From Streptomyces plumbidurans (GTDB taxonomy: Bacteria; Actinomycetota; Actinomycetes; Streptomycetales; Streptomycetaceae), in assembly GCF_019857225.1 (NCBI RefSeq), contig NZ_JAFJSY010000010.1, forward strand, positions 1 through 64,000: a DNA stretch of 64,000 bases, written 5' to 3'. The translations under genes and the position numbers were made by a program. A model generated the notes under the pieces. The model saw only the letters and a program-made list of their open reading frames with translations, was not told the origin of the DNA and did not search any database. Shown piece by piece: positions 59,725 through 64,000 of this stretch. Every line of letters starts with the position of its first letter. The stretch's first letter is position 1.

Positions 59725-60495
59725 GTGAGCCCACTCACCACACTCGCGCAGCCGGGCCTGAACGACACGGTGCTCAACGGCGCCCTGCTGGCCGCCCTGC
59801 CCATCGCCCTGCTCGGCGGACTCGTCTCCTTCTTCTCCCCGTGCGTCCTGCCGCTCGTGCCCGGCTATCTGTCCTACGTCACCGGCGTCACCGGCACCGA
59901 CCTGGCCGAGGCCCGGCGCGGGCGGATGGTCGCCGGCGCCTCGCTGTTCGTGCTCGGCTTCACCGCCGTGTTCGTCTCCAGCGGCGCCCTCTTCGGCTTC
60001 TTCGGCGACACCCTCCAGGACAACAAGGGCGTCCTGTCGAAGGTGCTGGGCGGGCTCATGATCCTCATGGGCGTCTTCTTCATGGGCCTGATGCCCTGGA
60101 TGACCCAGCGTGAATTCCGCTTCCACCGGCGGCCCGTGGCCGGACTCGTCGGCGCCCCCTTCCTCGGCGCGCTGTTCGGCATCGGCTGGACGCCGTGCAT
60201 CGGCCCGACGCTCGCCTCCGTGCTCGCGCTGTCCTCCCAGCAGTCCAGCGCGGGCCGCGGTGCCATACTGACCGTCGCCTACTGCCTCGGCCTCGGCGTG
60301 CCCTTCGTGCTCGCCGCGGTCGCCTTCCGCAAGGCGCTCGGCGCCTTCGACTGGGTCAAGCGCCACTACGTCTGGGTGATGCGGATCGGCGGCACGATGA
60401 TGATCGTGACCGGTCTGCTGCTGCTCACCGGCGCCTGGGACCGTCTCGTGCAGGACATGCAGTCCTGGTCCGCCGGCTTCTCCGTGGGGATCTGA
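59725..60495 (+). CDS. ccdA: Cytochrome c biogenesis protein CcdA
   Basis: A 256-residue membrane protein with about six helices. The two redox cysteines are in FFSPCVLPLVPGYLSYVTG and GWTPCIGPTLASVLALS, the CcdA/DsbD pattern. It carries electrons from cytoplasmic thioredoxin across the membrane to the ResA-like protein. Start is GTG 59725. Confidence 0.95.
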   Translation: MSPLTTLAQPGLNDTVLNGALLAALPIALLGGLVSFFSPCVLPLVPGYLSYVTGVTGTDLAEARRGRMVAGASLFVLGFTAVFVSSGALFGFFGDTLQDNKGVLSKVLGGLMILMGVFFMGLMPWMTQREFRFHRRPVAGLVGAPFLGALFGIGWTPCIGPTLASVLALSSQQSSAGRGAILTVAYCLGLGVPFVLAAVAFRKALGAFDWVKRHYVWVMRIGGTMMIVTGLLLLTGAWDRLVQDMQSWSAGFSVGI

Positions 60496-60498
60496 TCG

Positions 60499-62229
60499 AT
60501 GAGCAAGACCACAACCGGTACGCCCCCCGAGCGCGTCGACGACGACCTCGGCGCGGCCGGTTCCCAGCTGTCCACCGCCCCCAAGGAGGACCTGCCGAAC
60601 CTGCCCTCCCTGGGCGTGCTCGGCTGGGCGCGCTGGCTGTGGCGGCAGCTCACCTCGATGCGGGTCGCGCTGCTGCTGCTTCTGCTGCTCTCGCTCGGCG
60701 CGATCCCCGGTTCGCTGATCCCGCAGTCCGGCACCGACGAGACGAAGGTCGCCGACTTCCGCAAGGCACACACCTTCCTCGCGCCGGTCTACGACAAGCT
60801 CGGCCTCTTCCACGTCTACAGCTCCGTGTGGTTCTCCGCGATCTACATGCTGCTGTTCGTCTCCCTGATCGGCTGCATCATCCCGCGCAGCTGGCAGTTC
60901 GTCGGCCAGCTGCGGGGCCGGCCGCCGGGCGCACCCAAGCGGCTGACCCGGCTGCCCGCGTACACCACCTGGCGCACGCAGGCCGAGCCGGAGCAGGTCC
61001 GCGCGGACGCGCTCGCCCTGCTCGGCAGGCGCCGCTTCCGCGCCCACCTCGCCGGTGACGCCGTCGCCGCCGAGAAGGGCTATCTGCGCGAGTTCGGCAA
61101 CCTGGCCTTCCACATCGCACTGATCGTGCTGCTGACCGCCTTCGCCTGGGGCCAGCTGTTCAAGTCCGAGGGCAACAAGCTGGTCGTCGAGGGCGACGGC
61201 TTCTCCAACACCACGACGCAGTACGACGACTTCAAGTCCGGCAACCTCTTCACCGCCGACGACCTGGTGCCGTTCAGCTTCAACCTGGACAAGTTCACCG
61301 GCACCTACGAGGCCAGCGGCCCCAACCAGGGCACGCCGCGGATCTACCGGGCCGACATCGACTACAGCAAGGGCGCCTACGGCAAGCAGGAGAAGGGCTC
61401 CATCTCGCCCAACCACCCGCTGAGCATCGGGGACGCCAACGTCTACCTCACCGCCCACGGCTACGCCCCGCTCATCACCGTCCGCGACGGCAAGGGCAAG
61501 GTCGTCTACCACCAGGCCGTCCCCCTTCTTCCGCTCGACTCCAACGTCACCTCCACCGGCGTGATCAAGGTCCTCGACGGCTACAGGAACCCCGCGGGCG
61601 TCCGGGAGCAGCTGGGCATCAAGGCCTTCCTGCTGCCGACGTACACCAAGGGCGTCGAGACCGCCTCGACCTTCCCCGCGCTGCGCAACCCCGTGCTGAA
61701 CCTGGAGCCGTACCACGGCGATCTGGGCGTCAACTCAGGTATCCCGCAGAGCGTGTACCAGCTCGACAAGACGCATGTGAAGGGCTACAAGGACGCCAAG
61801 GGCGCTCAGCTCAGGGACAATCTGCGGCCCGGCCAGACCATGAAGCTCCCGAACGGCGCCGGCTCCATCACCTACGAGGGCACCAAGGAGTGGGCGAACT
61901 TCCAGGTCGTCCAGCAGCCCGGCATCGACTGGGCCCTCGGCGGCGCGCTCGTCGCCATCTTCGGCCTCGCCGGCTCCCTGTTCATCCAGCGCCGCCGCGT
62001 ATGGGTGCGGGCGGTCAAGGGCGCCGACGGTGTGACGGTCGTGGAGATGGCCGGGCTCGGCCGCAGCGAGTCCGCCAAGGTGCCCGAGGAACTCGGCGAA
62101 CTCGCCGGGATCCTGTACGACAAGGCGCCGGGAGCGCCCGAGCCCGAACAAGCCCCCGACGACTCCTCAGACCAAGACGACACCACCCCCGATCCTCACG
62201 TCGTACCTGCCGAAGGGGCTGAGAAGTGA
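60499..62229 (+). CDS. resB: Cytochrome c biogenesis protein ResB
   Basis: A 576-residue ResB-type protein, one of the two core proteins of the system II haem ligation complex. Hydrophobic helices appear at SMRVALLLLLLLSLGAIPGS, SSVWFSAIYMLLFVSLIGCI, ALIVLLTAFAW and near the C terminus (LGGALVAIFGLAGSLF), with a large extracytoplasmic domain between. The C-terminal 60 residues are acidic. It overlaps ccsB by GTGA. Confidence 0.94.
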   Translation: MSKTTTGTPPERVDDDLGAAGSQLSTAPKEDLPNLPSLGVLGWARWLWRQLTSMRVALLLLLLLSLGAIPGSLIPQSGTDETKVADFRKAHTFLAPVYDKLGLFHVYSSVWFSAIYMLLFVSLIGCIIPRSWQFVGQLRGRPPGAPKRLTRLPAYTTWRTQAEPEQVRADALALLGRRRFRAHLAGDAVAAEKGYLREFGNLAFHIALIVLLTAFAWGQLFKSEGNKLVVEGDGFSNTTTQYDDFKSGNLFTADDLVPFSFNLDKFTGTYEASGPNQGTPRIYRADIDYSKGAYGKQEKGSISPNHPLSIGDANVYLTAHGYAPLITVRDGKGKVVYHQAVPLLPLDSNVTSTGVIKVLDGYRNPAGVREQLGIKAFLLPTYTKGVETASTFPALRNPVLNLEPYHGDLGVNSGIPQSVYQLDKTHVKGYKDAKGAQLRDNLRPGQTMKLPNGAGSITYEGTKEWANFQVVQQPGIDWALGGALVAIFGLAGSLFIQRRRVWVRAVKGADGVTVVEMAGLGRSESAKVPEELGELAGILYDKAPGAPEPEQAPDDSSDQDDTTPDPHVVPAEGAEK

Positions 62230-63326
62230 CTCTCGCCACCGGAACCGAGCTGGCCACCGCGGCCAACGAACACCTCGCGAACATCAGCAACACGCTGATC
62301 TACTCCGCGATGGCCGTCTACACCCTGGCCTTCTTCGCCTACATCGCCGAATGGCTCTTCGGCAGCCGCAGCAAGGTCGCGCGCACTGCGGCCGCGCTGA
62401 CCACCGGCGCGGAGAAGGCGAAGAGCGCCCCGGCCGTCACCGTGCAGACGGCCGGCGGAACCGCCGTACTGGAGCGGCCCAAGGTCGTCGTACGGTCCTC
62501 GGCCGGCGCGCGCGACGTGCCCGACGGGCCCGGGGCGCACGGCGGGGACGAGCAGGGCGACCTCTACGGGCGTATCGCCATCTCGCTCACCGTGCTCGCC
62601 TTCCTCGTGCATCTCTGCGGTGTGATCGCCCGCGCGGTCTCGGTGCAGCGGGCGCCGTGGGGCAACATGTACGAGTTCAACATCACGTTCTCCACCGTCG
62701 CCGTCGGTGTGTACCTCACGCTGCTCGTGCTGAAGAAGAACGTCCGCTGGCTCGGGCTGTTCCTGGTCACGACTGTCCTCCTCGATCTCGGCATCGCCGT
62801 CACTGTCTTGTACACCGCCAGCGACCAGTTGGTTCCCGCCCTTCACTCGTACTGGCTCTACATCCACGTCTCCACCGCCATCCTGTGCGGCGCGGTCTTC
62901 TACGTGGGCGCGGCGGGCACGCTCCTCTATCTCTTCAAGGACTCCTACGAGACCAAGCTGGAGAACGGCGGCACGCCCGGCCGGTTCGCGACGTCCTTCC
63001 TGGAGCGGCTGCCCGCGTCCTCGTCCCTGGACAAGTTCGCCTACCGCCTGAACGCCGCGGTCTTCCCGCTGTGGACGTTCACGATCATCGCGGGCGCGAT
63101 CTGGGCCGAGTCGGCCTGGGGCCGCTACTGGGGCTGGGACCCGAAGGAGACCTGGGCGTTCATCACCTGGGTCGCCTACGCCTGCTACCTGCACGCCCGC
63201 GCCACCGCCGGCTGGAAGGGCCGCAAGGCCGCCTACCTGGCCCTGATCGCCTTCGGCTGCTGGCTGTTCAACTACTACGGCGTCAACATCTTCGTCTCCG
63301 GCAAGCACTCCTACGCGGGGGTGTGA
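62226..63326 (+). CDS. ccsB: Cytochrome c biogenesis protein CcsB (CcsA family)
   Basis: A 366-residue polytopic protein with the tryptophan-rich haem-handling WWD motif: ESAWGRYWGWDPKETWAFIT. Conserved His residues are in the SYWLYIHVSTAILCG segment. It works with ResB to deliver haem to apocytochromes outside the membrane. A 60-residue polar insert near residue 60 (KSAPAVTVQTAGGTAVLE) is variable. Start is GTG 62226, coupled to resB. Confidence 0.94.
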   Translation: MTLATGTELATAANEHLANISNTLIYSAMAVYTLAFFAYIAEWLFGSRSKVARTAAALTTGAEKAKSAPAVTVQTAGGTAVLERPKVVVRSSAGARDVPDGPGAHGGDEQGDLYGRIAISLTVLAFLVHLCGVIARAVSVQRAPWGNMYEFNITFSTVAVGVYLTLLVLKKNVRWLGLFLVTTVLLDLGIAVTVLYTASDQLVPALHSYWLYIHVSTAILCGAVFYVGAAGTLLYLFKDSYETKLENGGTPGRFATSFLERLPASSSLDKFAYRLNAAVFPLWTFTIIAGAIWAESAWGRYWGWDPKETWAFITWVAYACYLHARATAGWKGRKAAYLALIAFGCWLFNYYGVNIFVSGKHSYAGV

Positions 63327-63329
63327 GCG

Positions 63330-63779
63330 TCAGTCGCCGATGTCCTCGTTCCACAGGGCAGGGTGATCCTTGACGAAGTCGCGCATCATCGCGGCGCACC
63401 CGGGGTCGTCGAGCAGCACGATCTCCACACCGTGCTCGGCCAGCCAGTCGTGCCCGCCGTGGAAGGTGGCCGCCTCGCCGATCACGACCCGCGAGATGCC
63501 GAACTGGCGTACCAGTCCGGAGCAGTACCAGCACGGCGAGAGGGTCGTCACCATCGTGGTGCCGCGATACGACCGCTGCCGTCCCGCCGCGCGGAACGCG
63601 GCCGTCTCCGCGTGCATCGAGGGGTCGTCGTCCTGGACGCGCCGGTTGCGGCCCCGTCCGAGGAGGGTGCCGTCGGCGCCGTAGAGGGCGGCGCCGATCG
63701 GGATGCCGCCCTCCGCGAGCCCGGCGCGGGCCTCCTCGACGGCGGTGGCGAGCCAGGTGCGTGCCTGTGCGTGATCCAT
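63330..63779 (-). CDS. Yeast-type cytosine deaminase-like nucleoside deaminase
   Basis: A 149-residue CDA-fold zinc deaminase. The catalytic motifs are DDPSMHAETAAFRAAG (His zinc ligand and Glu) and TTLSPCWYCSGLVRQFG (two Cys zinc ligands). The C-terminal DFVKDHPALWNEDIGD closely resembles the C terminus of yeast cytosine deaminase Fcy1, and the spacing fits. It may deaminate cytosine to uracil; guanine deaminase-like activity is less likely. ATG 63779 is preferred over the in-frame 63815 because it gives the normal N terminus. It is convergent with ccsB. Confidence 0.82.
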   Translation of the reverse strand: MDHAQARTWLATAVEEARAGLAEGGIPIGAALYGADGTLLGRGRNRRVQDDDPSMHAETAAFRAAGRQRSYRGTTMVTTLSPCWYCSGLVRQFGISRVVIGEAATFHGGHDWLAEHGVEIVLLDDPGCAAMMRDFVKDHPALWNEDIGD

Positions 63780-63866
63780 GTCCCTCACTGTCCAGGGGGC
63801 CGGGCGCCGGGGCAACGCCGGGCTTCGTTCCTGGGCGGCGGACGGCGGACGGGTAACGGCTGACGG

Positions 63867-64000
63867 TCAGCGCAGTGTGACCCGGCTCGGGCCGTTGAAG
63901 GGCGCGTAACAGGTCACCGTCTGCGGGGTGCGCAGGACGTCGTCCTCGGCGAACAGCGTGCGTACCGCCTCGAAGGAGATGTCGCCGCTGACGACGGGGG
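63867..64000 (-). CDS. 3-prime end of an unidentified gene (partial)
   Basis: The last 43 codons of a minus-strand gene that continues beyond the right edge. The readable part includes GDISFEAVRTLFAEDD and ends FNGPSRVTLR. The frame has strong third-position G/C bias. No family can be assigned from this fragment. Confidence 0.6.
   Translation of the reverse strand, partial: PVVSGDISFEAVRTLFAEDDVLRTPQTVTCYAPFNGPSRVTLR

Noticed and set aside
1..64000. CRISPR arrays, tRNA or rRNA genes, insertion sequences
   Set aside because: No regularly spaced repeats with spacers, no tRNA cloverleaf or rRNA sequence, and no transposase gene were found on reading both strands.

Overview
The window is a chromosomal segment from a Streptomyces-type actinomycete. 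The evidence is very GC-rich DNA with strong third-position G/C bias, frequent GTG starts, and an unmistakable developmental and haem gene set: bdtA-like, bldN-rsbN and rex-hemA-hemC-hemD. I see no rRNA, tRNA, CRISPR array, insertion sequence or prophage. Gene density is normal, and overlaps of the ATGA/GTGA type mark the operons.

Layout. 0-8 kb: HAD phosphatase, VC0807-type membrane protein, MFS transporter, AcuC deacetylase, a conserved protein of unknown role, BdtA-like excisionase-fold regulator, the tiny basic bS22/AURKAIP1 protein, an epimerase and an acyltransferase. 8-10.3 kb (minus strand): sigma factor bldN and its anti-sigma gene rsbN, with a candidate sigma-BldN promoter before rsbN and candidate BldD sites before bldN and bdtA. 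10.6-20.3 kb: HAD-IB phosphatase, glutaredoxin-like protein, then the redox-sensing repressor gene rex with a near-consensus Rex operator, leading the overlapping haem genes hemA-hemC-hemD; Nudix and HTH/zinc-ribbon genes separate these from hemB. 20-32.5 kb: methyltransferases, a TetR regulator with three tandem palindromes, divergent argS and class I lysS, a DUF2637 membrane protein, two tandem DUF3558 lipoproteins and rtcB.

32.5-43.4 kb is more accessory. It has a free-standing LAGLIDADG endonuclease gene, a tyrosine phosphatase gene broken by a one-base shift, SDR, small membrane proteins, MarR, HxlR and AraC regulators beside oxidoreductases, a two-component flavin monooxygenase/reductase pair, a response regulator/histidine kinase pair and a DUF3515 protein.

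43.4-54.4 kb is the most interesting part: a compact island with Trypco1, a 70-residue FxSxx-like peptide coupled to an HExxH putative peptide hydroxylase, and an opposing four-gene operon encoding a trypsin-EAD2 peptidase, an EAD2-VMAP-C protein, a MoxR-type AAA ATPase and a roughly 1,530-residue SAV_2336/NB-ARC/TPR protein (FxsT-like). It resembles the NTP-dependent conflict/FxSxx systems of actinobacteria but has no radical-SAM FxsB in view, and its peptide lacks the terminal FxSxx motif.

55.6-63.3 kb: hemL, a histidine phosphatase, a deacetylase-fold lipoprotein preceded by a large stem-loop, and the system II cytochrome c maturation genes (ResA/TlpA, CcdA, ResB, CcsB). These fit together because haem made by HemA/L/B/C/D can be attached to cytochromes by this machinery. 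The right edge holds a yeast-type cytosine deaminase and the 3-prime end of an unidentified gene.
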